Shown here piece by piece: positions 30,810-41,232 of a stretch of 41,263 nucleotides of DNA. Source of the stretch: Lachnospiraceae bacterium (GTDB lineage: Bacteria > Bacillota > Clostridia > Lachnospirales > Lachnospiraceae). How positions within the stretch are numbered: position 1 is the first letter of the stretch; the number at the start of each line of letters is the position of its first letter. Position numbers and translations under genes: made by a program. The stretch covers positions 1 through 41,263 of the forward strand of contig JAFTVH010000117.1 in assembly GCA_017465845.1 (NCBI GenBank), written 5' to 3'. The notes below the pieces were generated by a model that saw nothing but the letters and a program-made list of their open reading frames with translations, made no database searches and was not told the DNA's origin.

Positions 30810-30840
30810 AGGCAGGGCCGGGTGCTCTGCCTGTTTATTT
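30810..30840 (+). terminator. Terminator-like hairpin after the CD1108-like gene
   Basis: AGGCAGGGC (30810-30818) pairs with GCTCTGCCT (30824-30832), followed by GTTTATTT. The next ATG is 10 nt further on. Confidence 0.6.
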
Positions 30841-30850
30841 GGAGGAAGAT

Positions 30851-31762
30851 ATGAAGATAAGTGACATGATCATGGTAATTGAAAACAGAAAAGGAACAGA
30901 GAGTAACAGCTTATGCAGCTTTGAAGATTATTTGTCAGAGTTTGTTTTTAAAACTACGGAGGACCAAAAGGTACGGGCAGAACTGATAGGGGAGATCATG
31001 CAGAGTAAGTATGAAAAGAACGGGTGGAGTGAGATCTACACAGCTGCTAACCATACCATACACGCAAGATACTGTAAAGACTTAAATGACCTGCAGGCAT
31101 TTGTTTTAGGGTGTTATAACGATACCAGGCCGGAACTGAACCTGAATGTGTTCCACAGCAGTATAGAATGCCTTGGCGTGGTAGAGAGCATGGGCATTCC
31201 TTACAACGGAAGTAAGGGAGATCTGCGTGCTTTGCATTATGAGAAAGTGAAGCGAGAATTTGTAGAGGGAGAAGTGTTAAGTAACTTTAATGGCAGACAG
31301 TACAGAGTATTGGAAAAATACTCGGATGATAATCTTCTTTTACAGGATGTAGAGAGTGGTTCATTTGTAGTGGGAGAAGGTACGGCTTTTTATGCCAAAT
31401 ATCCGAAAGCAGAAGGAATTGGCTCTGAAAACTGTGTGTATGGGATCGAATGGCAAAGTGGCATTTATCCTGGCGGTGCCAAGCCATCAGAAATCAATTT
31501 CAAGCAGATCCGTCAGGAGTATGGTGCAGTGAAAGAGGCGGAGAAAAATAAGTCATACCGAGAGGAACTGACAGAGAAATTTGATGAGCTGTACAGAATA
31601 TCCCGGGATGTAAAACTGACAGAGACCGTATGTGAAGCAGCGAAAGAGGCATTATACGATGAGTTTGGAACTGCCCGTAGAAACATATTTATGGATAAAT
31701 TGGAAAAAGGTCAGTATGACCGTCCGGGTATTACGCTGAATCCAGAAGGTTATGTCAGATAA
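30851..31762 (+). CDS. Hypothetical ICE protein
   Basis: 303 aa from the ATG at 30851, behind TTGGAGGAAGAT. The first half contains NHTIHARYCKDLNDLQAFVLGCYNDTRPELNLNVFHSSIECLGVVESMGI, the second half a small strand-rich part (FNGRQYRVLEKYSDDNLLLQDVESGSFVVGEGTAFY) that looks like a beta domain, then a helical tail. I recognise no catalytic motif. The same kind of protein is usually seen near the ArdC/SNF2 gene in clostridial ICEs, but that is memory rather than evidence here. Confidence 0.65.
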   Translation: MKISDMIMVIENRKGTESNSLCSFEDYLSEFVFKTTEDQKVRAELIGEIMQSKYEKNGWSEIYTAANHTIHARYCKDLNDLQAFVLGCYNDTRPELNLNVFHSSIECLGVVESMGIPYNGSKGDLRALHYEKVKREFVEGEVLSNFNGRQYRVLEKYSDDNLLLQDVESGSFVVGEGTAFYAKYPKAEGIGSENCVYGIEWQSGIYPGGAKPSEINFKQIRQEYGAVKEAEKNKSYREELTEKFDELYRISRDVKLTETVCEAAKEALYDEFGTARRNIFMDKLEKGQYDRPGITLNPEGYVR

Positions 31763-31784
31763 AGGAAAGAGAGGAAGGATCAAT

Positions 31785-32177
31785 ATGGGAAGAAATAAGA
31801 AAAAAACAGAGATTGGTGATGTAGAATTACTAATCTGGATGCTGCAAAAAGAATGGAGCTGTTCTAAGGAACCGGTCTGGAAAGTGGAGGTGCCTGCATG
31901 CATTTTGAAGGCATGTAATAAAGAAGTTGGTAAAATGTCCCGCTATCTTCAACATTTGTATGCGAATGGTCCGATCTGTGAGGATGGCACCAATGAGGTC
32001 AAGGACTTTCCGTTATCTCGTGCGGTAATTTCGACCAAAGACGCATATGTGCTGATCAGAGTTGCGAAGAAACTGCTGGCAGCATCTAAAGAATCCGTGA
32101 ATAGAAAGCAGTTCATCGTAACATTGGATGACGAAGAATACAAATTGGTGACATCCAGCTTTTGGGAGTATTTATAG
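31785..32177 (+). CDS. Hypothetical ICE protein
   Basis: 130 aa from the ATG at 31785, behind AGAGGAAGGATCAAT; an upstream in-frame ATG at 31752 lies inside the previous gene. The product has a basic start and then a compact helical body (VELLIWMLQKEWSCSKEPVWKVEVPACILKACNKEVGKMSRYLQHLY), resembling a small DNA-binding or adaptor fold, but no family is assigned. The gene belongs to the same tight row as its neighbours. Confidence 0.6.
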   Translation: MGRNKKKTEIGDVELLIWMLQKEWSCSKEPVWKVEVPACILKACNKEVGKMSRYLQHLYANGPICEDGTNEVKDFPLSRAVISTKDAYVLIRVAKKLLAASKESVNRKQFIVTLDDEEYKLVTSSFWEYL

Positions 32178-32189
32178 GAGAGATTGCCT

Positions 32190-32279
32190 ATGGGAAAGTA
32201 CAAAAATGTAAGAAGAAAATATGATGGCTGGGTCTGCCTTGGAAATAGATATGATGGAAAGATATCAGGGAAACGATAA
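32190..32279 (+). CDS. Small basic protein, 29 aa
   Basis: The ATG at 32190 has ATAGGAGAG 7-8 nt upstream. The product is MGKYKNVRRKYDGWVCLGNR plus nine residues, basic with one Cys and a repeated YDG/RYDGK motif. It fills the gap exactly between the neighbouring genes, and its stop is 12 nt before the giant gene start. The good ribosome site and position suggest it is translated; function unknown. Confidence 0.55.
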   Translation: MGKYKNVRRKYDGWVCLGNRYDGKISGKR

Positions 32280-32291
32280 TGGAGGTATGAG

Positions 32292-35200
32292 ATGTACAAT
32301 AAGTATATGGTACAGGCAATCTATGATGATGCCATAAAACAAGCTACTTCCTCGGAACGGAAGTGGAAAGAAATACTTCGGCTTGCGGGTAACAGTTACC
32401 GCTTTGAATTTGACAATATCCTGATGATCTATGAGCAGCGTCCTCATGCAACTCTGGTTACAGATTATGATACCTGGACAGATGTGGGGCGGTATGTAAA
32501 GAGGGGAAGCAAGGGGATTGCCATCTTCCCCTCCCGTGCATTAAAACCCTATCTGAAATATGTATTCGACATTGCAGATACCGGTGGAAGTAACAGGCAG
32601 CTAACCTGGAGTCTTAATCAGAATAATCTTTCTGATTATCTGAAGCTTCTGGTAGCAAATGGGGAACTGGCGGAATACCCCACGGGTGAGGAAAAAGAAC
32701 AAAAAAATTCTCTTAAATTATTTACAGGAACAAATGTTTGGGGTATAATAAGAACTGACTTCGAGGATCGAATGTCAGAATTAAAGCAGATTACAGGTAG
32801 TGTGATCAAGGATTTCAGCGAAAAACGTGAGGGCTTGGAGCAGCGTGATACGATAGAGGACTTTGTCCATAAAAGTATTATGTATGTTGTAGGTACGAGA
32901 TGTGGATTTGAGTTGTCTGGCGAAGAACAGGACTTTCATCAAATCGTGGATATTACGGATGAAGAAGTAATATACCGGCTCGGTTCCCTCATATGCGATG
33001 TCTCCTGTAATGTTCTTGGAGAATTCAGTAAGAATTTAAAGACCATTGAAAGCGAAAGGAGAATTGCATATGGCAGTAGCATTAACGTACCACGAAGTGG
33101 ACGGTCTGCAGTATCCGGATATCGAGATGCCGGAAGAGCAGGAGAAGAAATTAACCAATCTGGGCAAATACGGAATGATGGCGATGAAATATCTGCAGGA
33201 GAACGAGAAGCAGAGGTACAGAACCCTGCAGAGGTTCGGGACATTGGCGGAAAAGATGCATCAGGTGGACGAGGAAGCGAACGAACTTCTGGAGAAGCTG
33301 ATGAACCAATATCTGCAGCAGAACAAGCCGGAGAATCCGGGATCCACCATGGAGATGTGGAAACTGAGAGAGCAGGCGAAGATGCAGGCAGAGGAAGTGG
33401 TGCTGCATCAGGTAGTGATGAAGTTTCACTAATAAAGGAAGTTCCACCAACAGTGGATGAGGTGGAAGATGAAGAACTGAATAGAGAGCTTGATGAGATC
33501 AACTCATTAGGAAACAGGGAAGCCGGTGAATATCATCAGGCTTCTTTTTTTGATGCTGAATATGGCTTCAACATGGGAAATACTCCTGCAGAAAAGACTT
33601 CTGCAAAAAAGACTAATAAGTTAAAACTTACCAACGAAAGTACAATACAAACAGAAGGCAAGAAATACACTTATTTGGAACCGAAGAAAGCAACGGTGGT
33701 ACCACATGAGTATGTAAGAGAGGTCCTTTTGAGGGGATCAGGGTTTTCTGGTGGGAAAGCGCGTATTTATATGTTGTACACCAATACTGTGGATCCAAAA
33801 GAAAGAGTGAAGCTGCTGAAAAAAGAGTATGGTATAGGTGGAGCAGGATGGCCGATCAAAGGCTATGGTTTGCATGGATATGACACGCATCATGGTAATG
33901 GAATCCGTTTTCAGTGGCGTGATGAAGAGGGAGAGGTTGAAGGATATCTTCCTTGGAAAGCAGTGGAACGGGAGATTGGAGCACTGATTCTGACAGGGGA
34001 ATATTATCAGCCGCCACAAGAATTGCAGCAGGAAACAATGGAGGAAGAAATCTCAGAGGAAGAAATTACGGATGAAGAAAGCTTTGCGGAAGATGCAGAA
34101 CAAGATTATAACAAAAAGCTGTCTGATGATGAGATTGAAGCCATTTTAGAGGAAGATCGTAGACATGCGGAAGAACGGTATGAGCAGGAACAGGAAGCCT
34201 TAGAACGGGAAGTGTTTGAGCAGGAGGTTTCTCAGAAAGAGGTGTCCGGTGAGGAAGCTGCGGAAGTGTCGGAGGCGGTTGATGATACAGTGAAAGAGGC
34301 AGCAACGGAGCTTTATGATTCGTCAGATACTACTCCCATAGATTATGCAAAAGTGATTCACGACATGGATGAAGATCTTCGTACCGCGTTGGAGATCCTG
34401 GTCAGTGAGTGCACCATTTATAATCCCCACAAGCCATTTTTGCAGGATATTGTATCATCAGATTTGTTCATGCCGCAAAAGCTGGATTTTCTGTCGGAGA
34501 TTGTGCTGAATGGCAGAGAAGAACGGAAGGCATATGCGAATAATGCCTATGGTCTGATTGAATATAAGCTTCATCCCTTTGACATTGAATTAAACTTTAA
34601 GAATCACAGCGGCGAACGTGTCACAGAAAGCATTGGATATCGGGAACTGTATGAAATTCTTTCTTATATGGTAAAGGTTCCTTATTATTGTGGGGAAGAC
34701 CAGCGGAAAAGGTTCGATGAACTGATATCCGGGGATCGTGAATCGCTGCAGCCTATTTATCAGGATTATCTGCATAAATGTGAGCGAAGAAAGGAACAGC
34801 TGGAAGTCCAGAAGGAAAAACAGGAGAAAGTTGCTGGATCAGAACTGGAAGAAGTCGTATCTGTCGAAAAGCATAACTTCCACTACGACTTGTGGGAGCT
34901 TCCGAAAGGGGGATCCAAAACAAGATATAAATGGAATGTGGAAGCAATCCGCTTGTTAAAGCAGATTGAAAGTGAGAACCGATTGGCTACGGAAGAGGAG
35001 CAGAAGGTCTTATCCTATTATGTTGGCTGGGGCGGTCTGGCAGAAGCCTTTGATCCGGAAAACAAAAACTGGGAAAAGGAATATGCTCAGTTAAAAGAGA
35101 TACTGTCAGAGGAAGAATATGTTGCAGCAAGAGCGACGGTTAACACTGCTTTTTACACTACGCCTGAGATTGCAAGCTGTATGCACCAGGCACTTATTCA

Positions 35201-38200
35201 ATTCGGATTTCGTGGAGGTAATGTGCTGGAGCCCAGTATGGGTGTGGGAAATTTCTTTGGCAGTATGCCTGAGGTCTTGAATAACTGCAGATTGTATGGT
35301 GTGGAGTTGGATGACATTTCCGGGCGAATTGCAAAGCAACTTTACCAGACAGCGGATATTCAGATTAAGGGCTTTGAAGAAACTACCTATCCGGACAATT
35401 TCTTTGATGTGGCAGTGGGTAATGTGCCATTTGGTGATTATAAGCTGTATGACCCTAAGTACAATAAGTATAACTTCCGTATCCATGATTATTTTCTTGC
35501 AAAAGCGGTAGATCAGGTCAGACCGGGAGGTATAGTGGCATTTATTACTACCAAAGGTACTATGGATAAGGCAAATCCCACGGTCAGAAAGTATCTGGCA
35601 GAACGGGCGGAGCTGATCGGTGCCATACGACTTCCCAACACAGCCTTCAAGGAGAATGCAGGGACGGAAGTGACTGCAGATATCCTGTTTTTACAGAAAA
35701 GAGAGCGTAAGATAGACATTGAACCGGATTGGGTACACCTGGGATATACCGATAATGGTATTGCTGTCAATTCCTATTTCGCAGAGCATCCGGAAATGAT
35801 GCTGGGAAGCATTGAGTACGATACAGGAATGTATGGGCCGGACAGCAGAACTACCACCTGTATTAATCGTGATCCGGATTTCAATCTGTATGAAGCAATC
35901 AACCAAGCTATTCAGAATCTGAAAGCACAGATGCCGGAATTTGAACAGATTGCAGAGGAAGGAGAGGTCAGTGAGGATGTGATTCCGGCTGATCCCGATG
36001 TACGGAACTACACCTATGCATTTCGGGATGGAAAGCTGTATTACCGGCAGGACTCTCTGATGTTTCGTAAAGAATTATCGATGCAGATGGAAGATCGGGT
36101 CAAGCTGCTGGATGAGATCAGAACAGTGACAAGACATCTGATTGATATTCAGACAGAAGGCTGCAGCGAAGAGGAGCTAATTGCCAGTCAAAAGATTTTG
36201 AATGAAAAGTATGATCGTTTTGTAGCAAAGTATGGTGCAATCAATTCCCAGATGAACAGCAGGGCATTCCGTGATGACAGCGACTATCCATTGCTTTGCT
36301 CTCTGGAAGATGTAAATGAGGATGGTCAGGTTAAGAAAGCGGATATGTTCTATAAACAGACCATTAAAGCGAAAGTACACATTGAAAGAGTGGAGTCTGC
36401 AGTGGAAGCATTGAATATCTCCATGAATGAATTTGGATATGTGAATATTCCCTATATGCTCAGCCTTTATGAGCCTGACATCAGTGGAGATATCCGTGAA
36501 ATGGAGGAAAAAACCGGGGAAGAGGTTCAGTTGTCGGAAGATGCAGCGGCAGAGTTAAGCAGGGGTAAATTGATCACAGAGCTGCAGGGGCTTATCTATC
36601 CAAATCCTGTAGTATATAATGAAGAAAATCCGAATGAAGGATGGGAGACTGCAGATGAATATCTTTCAGGGAATGTAAGGGATAAGCTTCGTGTGGCAAG
36701 AGCCTTTGCCAGAGAAAATCCGGAACAATTTGCCCAGAATGTATCGGCACTGGAGCAGGTACAGCCGGCAGATATCGAAGCAGGAGATATTGATGTGAGG
36801 ATTGGTACCACCTGGATTGAGCGAGAGGATTATGAGCAGTTTATTTATGAACTTCTGAATACGCCAAGAAAATATAGGGCAATCCGCACCCAGTGGTATC
36901 AGTCCGGTATTCAGCTACACCTGAATAAGGCAAATATGGAATGGTTCATAGAAAATAAATCCATGGATAAGCGTTCCGTGGCAGCAACCAAGACCTATGG
37001 TACCGGCCGCATAGATGCGTATTCGATTTTTGAAACCACCCTGAATCTGAGGACAGTTACAGTAAGAGACCGCATTGATGATGGGGACGGTAAGTATCAT
37101 TATGAGATTAACAAAAACGAGACCATGCTTGCCAGAGAAAAACAGAACCAGATGAAGGAAGCCTTTAAGGAATGGTTGTTCAAGGATCCTGACCGCAGGC
37201 AGAAGTACGTGACCTACTATAACGAAACCTTTAACAATGTACGCCTTAGAGAATATGATGGGTCTCATCTGACATTTCCTGGGATGAATCCGGTAATTGA
37301 GTTAAAACCTCATCAGAAGAATGCGGTGGCAAGGATTTTGATGGGTGGAAATACCCTTCTGGCACACTGTGTAGGAGCAGGCAAGTCTTTTGAAATGATG
37401 GCAGCCTGTATGGAACTGAAAAGACTTGGACTTGCCAATAAGACCATGATGGTGGTACCCAAGCCATTGATCGGCCAGACTGCCAGTGAGTTCCTTCGTC
37501 TTTATCCGTCTGCAAATATTCTGGTGGCTACGGAAAGAGATTTTGAGAAAAGCAGGAGGAGGCAGTTTATCAGCAGGATCGCTACAGGGGATTATGACTG
37601 TATTATTATGAGCCATTCGCAGTTTGAAAAAGTGCCTATCTCTCCGGAGAGACGAGAACGAATGCTGCAGAGTCAGATCGATGAGATTAGTTATGCCATT
37701 GACGAAATGAAGGCAAATAACGGTGAGCGGTGGACAATCAAGCAGATGGAAGCGCAAAAGAAACGGCTGACGGAGCAGATCAAAAGCCTGGCAGATGAGA
37801 GCAGGAAGGATGACCTGATCCATTTTGAAGCTCTTGGGGTGGACTGTATCATGGTAGATGAGGCTCATGCGTTTAAGAATTGTGCCATCTTTTCTAAGAT
37901 GAATAATGTGGCGGGTATCAGTTCTTCAGGCTCCAAGAAAGCCATGGATATGCTTTTGAAGTGTCAGTATCTGTCAGAAATAAATCCTGGCAGGGGCATT
38001 GTATTTGCAACAGGAACCCCAATCTCCAATACTATGGGAGAGATGTATGTGATGCAGCTATATCTGCAGAAGCAGACGCTTGAGGAAATGGGAATTCACC
38101 ATTTCGATTCCTGGGCAGCCAACTTCGGTGAAGTTACGACTGCGTTAGAATTAAATGTGGAAGGCAGCGGCTTCCGCTTCAAGAGCCGGTTCAATAAGTT

Positions 38201-39800
38201 TACCAATCTGCCAGAGCTGATGAATATTTTCCGGGAAGTGGCAGATGTGCAGACAGCAGATATGTTAAAACTGGATGTGCCGGAACTTCGGGATGGAAAA
38301 TATAATATCGTCGAATCGGAGCCGGATTGGTATGTGAAGACCGTCATGGAGGATTTTGTGCGACGTGCGGAAGCAATCCGAAGCGGTAGCGTAGACCCCA
38401 GTCAGGATAATTTCCTAAAGATTACTCATGAAGCAAGGCTTCTTGGTACAGATGCAAGACTGTTGGAGAAAGATGCACCCAATAATGTAGATGGTAAGCT
38501 GAATAAGGTAGTGGATAATGTAATTTATGAATATGAGAAGGCGAAAGCTGATGGCAAGATAGGCTGTCAGCTTATTTTTTCGGATATCGGTACTCCCGGA
38601 GACAAAGATTTTGATGTATACAGTTATATCAAAGAGCAGTTGGTTGAGCGGGGGATTCCGACAGAGGAGATCGCCTTTATTCATGATGCAAAATCTGATG
38701 CCCAGAGAGATGTATTGTTCAAGGAAATGCGGACCGGTAAAAAGAAAGTGTTGATTGGTTCCACCGAAAAGTGTGGTACCGGTGTCAATGTGCAGACGCA
38801 CTTGGTAGCTATGCACCATGTAGACTGCCCGTGGAAACCTTCCAGTATTGAGCAGAGAGAGGGGCGTGGCATCCGTCAGGGGAATGAAAATGATGAGATT
38901 GCGGTATACCGCTATGTGACGAAAGGGACTTTTGATGCCTATAGCTGGAGTCTGGTGGAGAATAAGCAGCGGTTTATTTCTCAGGTTATGACCAGTAAGA
39001 CTGTATCCAGAAGCTGTGAAGACATCGACGAGGCAACACTTTCCTATGCGGAGATCAAGGCGGTAGCTACAGGTAATCCTCTGATCAAAGAGAAAATGGA
39101 GCTGGATAATGAGGTACAGCGTCTGAAGCTGCTAAAGGCATCCTATGACAGTCAGCACTATGCTCTGCAGGATAACTTTATGATTCGGTATCCTAAGCTG
39201 ATTGCTGCAGCTAAGGCAAAGTTGGGGGCTGTCCGGGCAGATATGACAGTTAGGGATGAAGAACTGTTAAAGAGCGAAGAATTTGCTATTACCATCGGAA
39301 AAACCACGTTTACTGAACGTGTGGATGGGGGAACGGTCATGCTGGAGGCAATCAGTAAGTGTAAGACCGGGGAAAGCACTGCACTGGGACAATACAAAGG
39401 ATTTATTCTTTCCGTGGAAAAGAAGTTTCTGGATGTCAGTTATCTGGTATTACAGGGGAGAACAGAGTATAAAGCGGAACTTTCCAATAGCCCGGTAGGT
39501 AACATGGTCAAGATTGAGAATCTGTTTAACAACATTCAGAGCAATGAGGAATTTTTGCTTCAAAAGATAGAACAGTATGAAAACGATATGGAAGCATCCC
39601 GTATCCAGTATGAAAAGCCTTTTGAATATGAACAGGAGCTGAAAACAAAGCTGGCCAGACAGTATGAACTGAACACAGAGTTGGATCTGGAGAATAAAAA
39701 GGTGGCAGATATGGACCTTGGCGGCATGGAGGATGATCGCAGCGGATGTGTGGCAGAACCGGAATATGTCTATGGTTCAGAACGATCCCATGGCAGATAA
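32292..39800 (+). CDS. Giant ArdC-like / N6-adenine methylase / SNF2 helicase protein, 2,502 aa
   Basis: Domains in order. Residues 1-130 resemble the ArdC N-terminal ssDNA-binding domain ([36 protein letters not shown]). Residues 250-385 are a Gly/Glu/Ala/Ser linker. Residues 580-720 are a Glu-rich stretch. The methylase part carries motif [14 protein letters not shown] (from 978) and the catalytic NVPF (1044-1047, the NPPY place). The SNF2 motor has Walker A GAGKS (1695-1699), DEAH (1856-1859), [14 protein letters not shown], and the motif VI text [17 protein letters not shown]. Such proteins are thought to protect or process incoming DNA and may counter restriction. The ATG follows AATGGAGGTATGAG. 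A second gene is embedded in the linker in another frame. Confidence 0.88.
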   Translation: MYNKYMVQAIYDDAIKQATSSERKWKEILRLAGNSYRFEFDNILMIYEQRPHATLVTDYDTWTDVGRYVKRGSKGIAIFPSRALKPYLKYVFDIADTGGSNRQLTWSLNQNNLSDYLKLLVANGELAEYPTGEEKEQKNSLKLFTGTNVWGIIRTDFEDRMSELKQITGSVIKDFSEKREGLEQRDTIEDFVHKSIMYVVGTRCGFELSGEEQDFHQIVDITDEEVIYRLGSLICDVSCNVLGEFSKNLKTIESERRIAYGSSINVPRSGRSAVSGYRDAGRAGEEINQSGQIRNDGDEISAGEREAEVQNPAEVRDIGGKDASGGRGSERTSGEADEPISAAEQAGESGIHHGDVETERAGEDAGRGSGAASGSDEVSLIKEVPPTVDEVEDEELNRELDEINSLGNREAGEYHQASFFDAEYGFNMGNTPAEKTSAKKTNKLKLTNESTIQTEGKKYTYLEPKKATVVPHEYVREVLLRGSGFSGGKARIYMLYTNTVDPKERVKLLKKEYGIGGAGWPIKGYGLHGYDTHHGNGIRFQWRDEEGEVEGYLPWKAVEREIGALILTGEYYQPPQELQQETMEEEISEEEITDEESFAEDAEQDYNKKLSDDEIEAILEEDRRHAEERYEQEQEALEREVFEQEVSQKEVSGEEAAEVSEAVDDTVKEAATELYDSSDTTPIDYAKVIHDMDEDLRTALEILVSECTIYNPHKPFLQDIVSSDLFMPQKLDFLSEIVLNGREERKAYANNAYGLIEYKLHPFDIELNFKNHSGERVTESIGYRELYEILSYMVKVPYYCGEDQRKRFDELISGDRESLQPIYQDYLHKCERRKEQLEVQKEKQEKVAGSELEEVVSVEKHNFHYDLWELPKGGSKTRYKWNVEAIRLLKQIESENRLATEEEQKVLSYYVGWGGLAEAFDPENKNWEKEYAQLKEILSEEEYVAARATVNTAFYTTPEIASCMHQALIQFGFRGGNVLEPSMGVGNFFGSMPEVLNNCRLYGVELDDISGRIAKQLYQTADIQIKGFEETTYPDNFFDVAVGNVPFGDYKLYDPKYNKYNFRIHDYFLAKAVDQVRPGGIVAFITTKGTMDKANPTVRKYLAERAELIGAIRLPNTAFKENAGTEVTADILFLQKRERKIDIEPDWVHLGYTDNGIAVNSYFAEHPEMMLGSIEYDTGMYGPDSRTTTCINRDPDFNLYEAINQAIQNLKAQMPEFEQIAEEGEVSEDVIPADPDVRNYTYAFRDGKLYYRQDSLMFRKELSMQMEDRVKLLDEIRTVTRHLIDIQTEGCSEEELIASQKILNEKYDRFVAKYGAINSQMNSRAFRDDSDYPLLCSLEDVNEDGQVKKADMFYKQTIKAKVHIERVESAVEALNISMNEFGYVNIPYMLSLYEPDISGDIREMEEKTGEEVQLSEDAAAELSRGKLITELQGLIYPNPVVYNEENPNEGWETADEYLSGNVRDKLRVARAFARENPEQFAQNVSALEQVQPADIEAGDIDVRIGTTWIEREDYEQFIYELLNTPRKYRAIRTQWYQSGIQLHLNKANMEWFIENKSMDKRSVAATKTYGTGRIDAYSIFETTLNLRTVTVRDRIDDGDGKYHYEINKNETMLAREKQNQMKEAFKEWLFKDPDRRQKYVTYYNETFNNVRLREYDGSHLTFPGMNPVIELKPHQKNAVARILMGGNTLLAHCVGAGKSFEMMAACMELKRLGLANKTMMVVPKPLIGQTASEFLRLYPSANILVATERDFEKSRRRQFISRIATGDYDCIIMSHSQFEKVPISPERRERMLQSQIDEISYAIDEMKANNGERWTIKQMEAQKKRLTEQIKSLADESRKDDLIHFEALGVDCIMVDEAHAFKNCAIFSKMNNVAGISSSGSKKAMDMLLKCQYLSEINPGRGIVFATGTPISNTMGEMYVMQLYLQKQTLEEMGIHHFDSWAANFGEVTTALELNVEGSGFRFKSRFNKFTNLPELMNIFREVADVQTADMLKLDVPELRDGKYNIVESEPDWYVKTVMEDFVRRAEAIRSGSVDPSQDNFLKITHEARLLGTDARLLEKDAPNNVDGKLNKVVDNVIYEYEKAKADGKIGCQLIFSDIGTPGDKDFDVYSYIKEQLVERGIPTEEIAFIHDAKSDAQRDVLFKEMRTGKKKVLIGSTEKCGTGVNVQTHLVAMHHVDCPWKPSSIEQREGRGIRQGNENDEIAVYRYVTKGTFDAYSWSLVENKQRFISQVMTSKTVSRSCEDIDEATLSYAEIKAVATGNPLIKEKMELDNEVQRLKLLKASYDSQHYALQDNFMIRYPKLIAAAKAKLGAVRADMTVRDEELLKSEEFAITIGKTTFTERVDGGTVMLEAISKCKTGESTALGQYKGFILSVEKKFLDVSYLVLQGRTEYKAELSNSPVGNMVKIENLFNNIQSNEEFLLQKIEQYENDMEASRIQYEKPFEYEQELKTKLARQYELNTELDLENKKVADMDLGGMEDDRSGCVAEPEYVYGSERSHGR
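33070..33432 (+). CDS. tnpV: TnpV-family protein overprinted inside the SNF2 gene (other frame)
   Basis: A 120-aa frame in a different reading frame from the giant gene. AAAGGAGA (33055-33062) lies exactly 7 nt before its ATG, a near-ideal ribosome site. The product matches my memory of Tnp[60 protein letters not shown] and a C-terminal [20 protein letters not shown]. The giant protein in the same place (about 260-380) is a low-complexity Gly/Glu/Ala/Ser linker, so the second frame can vary freely there. TnpV proteins are small, soluble, and of unknown function in transposons and ICEs. The overlap looks real, because random frames do not give a full family match plus a ribosome site. Confidence 0.82.
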   Translation: MAVALTYHEVDGLQYPDIEMPEEQEKKLTNLGKYGMMAMKYLQENEKQRYRTLQRFGTLAEKMHQVDEEANELLEKLMNQYLQQNKPENPGSTMEMWKLREQAKMQAEEVVLHQVVMKFH

Positions 39801-39832
39801 CAGATAACAAGCGGGAAGGGGGTGAGATGTAT

Positions 39833-40210
39833 ATGAACAAACAATGCAGTATGTCAGAGGTGGAATCTGTTATTGAAGAAATGGAACTTTCTGAGATTTC
39901 GGAGGATGTGGCAGAGCTGGAGGAAGGATACCAGCTTGTACTTAGTGGCTGGTATGTGCGTATCCCGAAGCTGCATCTAAGGCTCCATGAAGGTGTGGTC
40001 GGGTACGGGGATGAAGAAATGAAGGAATATATGCCGGACTTTTGTGTGACGGTCATTTACCCGGAAGAACCGGCGGAAACAGAGTATTTATATTATGAGC
40101 AGGACGGAATGTTTACCACAATGGTTAACTGGCTTCATGGTCAGATGTCCATGGAAGAAATCGAACATCTTGAATGTGAAATCCTAATCCCACAGGAGAG
40201 TAGCATATAG
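39833..40210 (+). CDS. Hypothetical acidic ICE protein
   Basis: 125 aa from the ATG at 39833, chosen because AAGGGGGTG is 8 nt upstream; the ATG at 39827 is too near. The first 35 residues are Glu/Ser-rich (SEVESVIEEMELSEISEDVAELEEG). The rest has a strand-rich middle (LVLSGWYVRIPKLHLRLHEGVVGYG, FCVTVIYPEE) and the end MVNWLHGQMSMEEIEHLECE. No known family is recognised. It sits 32 nt after the giant gene. Confidence 0.6.
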   Translation: MNKQCSMSEVESVIEEMELSEISEDVAELEEGYQLVLSGWYVRIPKLHLRLHEGVVGYGDEEMKEYMPDFCVTVIYPEEPAETEYLYYEQDGMFTTMVNWLHGQMSMEEIEHLECEILIPQESSI

Positions 40211-40271
40211 GCTGTTTTTATTTGTAACTTATAAAAAAGATAAGCCATAATGGCAGAAAGTGAGTGTAATT

Positions 40272-40961
40272 ATGAAGTATTCAATCAGAGTAAATGAAGT
40301 AAAAAATATGGAAGGCAATATCAGAGGATTTGCCACGGTGGTATTTAGTGATTCCTTTAAGGTAACGAATATCGCAATCTTGGAAAATCAGGAAAAAGGG
40401 CAGTTGTTTGTATCCATGCCCAGATATCGAACCAATGAACGGGATGAAAATGGAAATGTCTATAAGGATATCTGCAATCCTATCACGAAGGAATTCCGAG
40501 AGGAATTGTATGGAAACATACTGGAGGCATTTGAAAATCTGCAGAAGCAGGATCGTGAACAGGAAAAGGGACAGGAGCGTGATGAGTTCCGCACTGCACC
40601 GGATTTTACAGTATCCGTCACTCCTTATGAAAGAGAAGGCAGTAACATCAAAGGCCTTGCAAGAATCTATTTTGAAGACAGCTTTATCGTCAACAATGTG
40701 AATATTCTGCAGGGAAAGGAGAGTCTGTTTGTTGCCATGCCTTCCTACAAAACTAAGCAGAACGATGAAAACGGAAAACCAAAGTATCAAGAGGTATGTT
40801 ATCCGGTAACAAAGGCGTTTCGAGATAAGCTGTATAAGGAGATCATTTCCTCTTATGAGTGGGAAGTACAACAGCAAAAGAAGAATAATAATAACCAGCT
40901 TGGCGGACAGAAGCAGACTGGGAGACAGAATGATTATGATAGGAGAAGTTCCTTGCGTTGA
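40272..40961 (+). CDS. Tandem SpoVG-domain protein
   Basis: 229 aa from the ATG at 40272. Two SpoVG units are present: residues about 1-95 (SIRVNEVKNMEGNIRGFATVVFSDSFKVTNIAILEN, GQLFVSMPRYRT, DICNPITKEFREELYGNILEAFE) and about 110-205 (FTVSVTPYEREGSNIKGLARIYFEDSFIVNNVNILQG, ESLFVAMPSYKT, VCYPVTKAFRDKLYKEIISSYE). SpoVG binds nucleic acid as a dimer of single domains; this fusion may be a covalent dimer. The tail is Asn/Gln/Arg-rich. The start is supported by its alignment with the usual MKYSIRVNEV opening; the ribosome site is weak. Confidence 0.85.
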   Translation: MKYSIRVNEVKNMEGNIRGFATVVFSDSFKVTNIAILENQEKGQLFVSMPRYRTNERDENGNVYKDICNPITKEFREELYGNILEAFENLQKQDREQEKGQERDEFRTAPDFTVSVTPYEREGSNIKGLARIYFEDSFIVNNVNILQGKESLFVAMPSYKTKQNDENGKPKYQEVCYPVTKAFRDKLYKEIISSYEWEVQQQKKNNNNQLGGQKQTGRQNDYDRRSSLR

Positions 40962-41013
40962 TGAATAAAACGATTCTTTCTAAATAGACAAAAGATTGTG
41001 AAGAATTCCTGCA

Positions 41014-41181
41014 GTAACAAAAATCAAAAGCGAATTCCCAAGTGACAGTTCTTTAGAAAAAATGCTTTACCTATCCAGCGAAAATGTAGTGAAGAAATGG
41101 ACGCAGCGTTATCGTGGGTGGGATTAGGTGCTCAATCAGTTAATCGTACTGTATCCTGAACGCCTGACACCATATCTGTAA
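41014..41181 (+). pseudogene. C-terminal remnant of an IS256-family transposase, with a nonsense codon
   Basis: In one frame the sequence reads VTKIKSEFPSDSSLEKMLYL, then SSENVVKKWTQRYRGWD, a TAG stop at 41125-41127, then VLNQLIVLYPERLTPYL and TAA. IS256-family transposases end KMLYLA..NVVKKWTQRYRNWDQVLNQL, so the TAG replaces a CAG (Gln) codon by one base change. Upstream of 41014 the frame and similarity are lost. This is a decayed transposase tail of 56 codons, not a functional gene. Confidence 0.75.
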
Positions 41182-41187
41182 GAAAAA

Positions 41188-41232
41188 AAGGCTGGAACGG
41201 CTACCATCTAAAGCGTACGCCGTTTCAACCTT
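41188..41232 (-). terminator. Terminator on the minus strand at the window end
   Basis: AAGGCTGGAACGGC (41188-41201) and GCCGTTTCAACCTT (41219-41232) form a 14-bp imperfect stem. On the minus strand it is followed by TTTTTT (complement of the A-run at 41183-41189), so it would terminate a gene coming from beyond the right edge. The gap 40962-41263 otherwise has only the transposase remnant. Confidence 0.6.

Noticed and set aside
32939-33502. Ser/Pro-rich minus-strand frame of 187 aa opposite the SNF2 linker
   Set aside because: It mirrors the low-complexity linker on the other strand and has no ribosome site; only the plus-strand tnpV frame has both a family match and a ribosome site.
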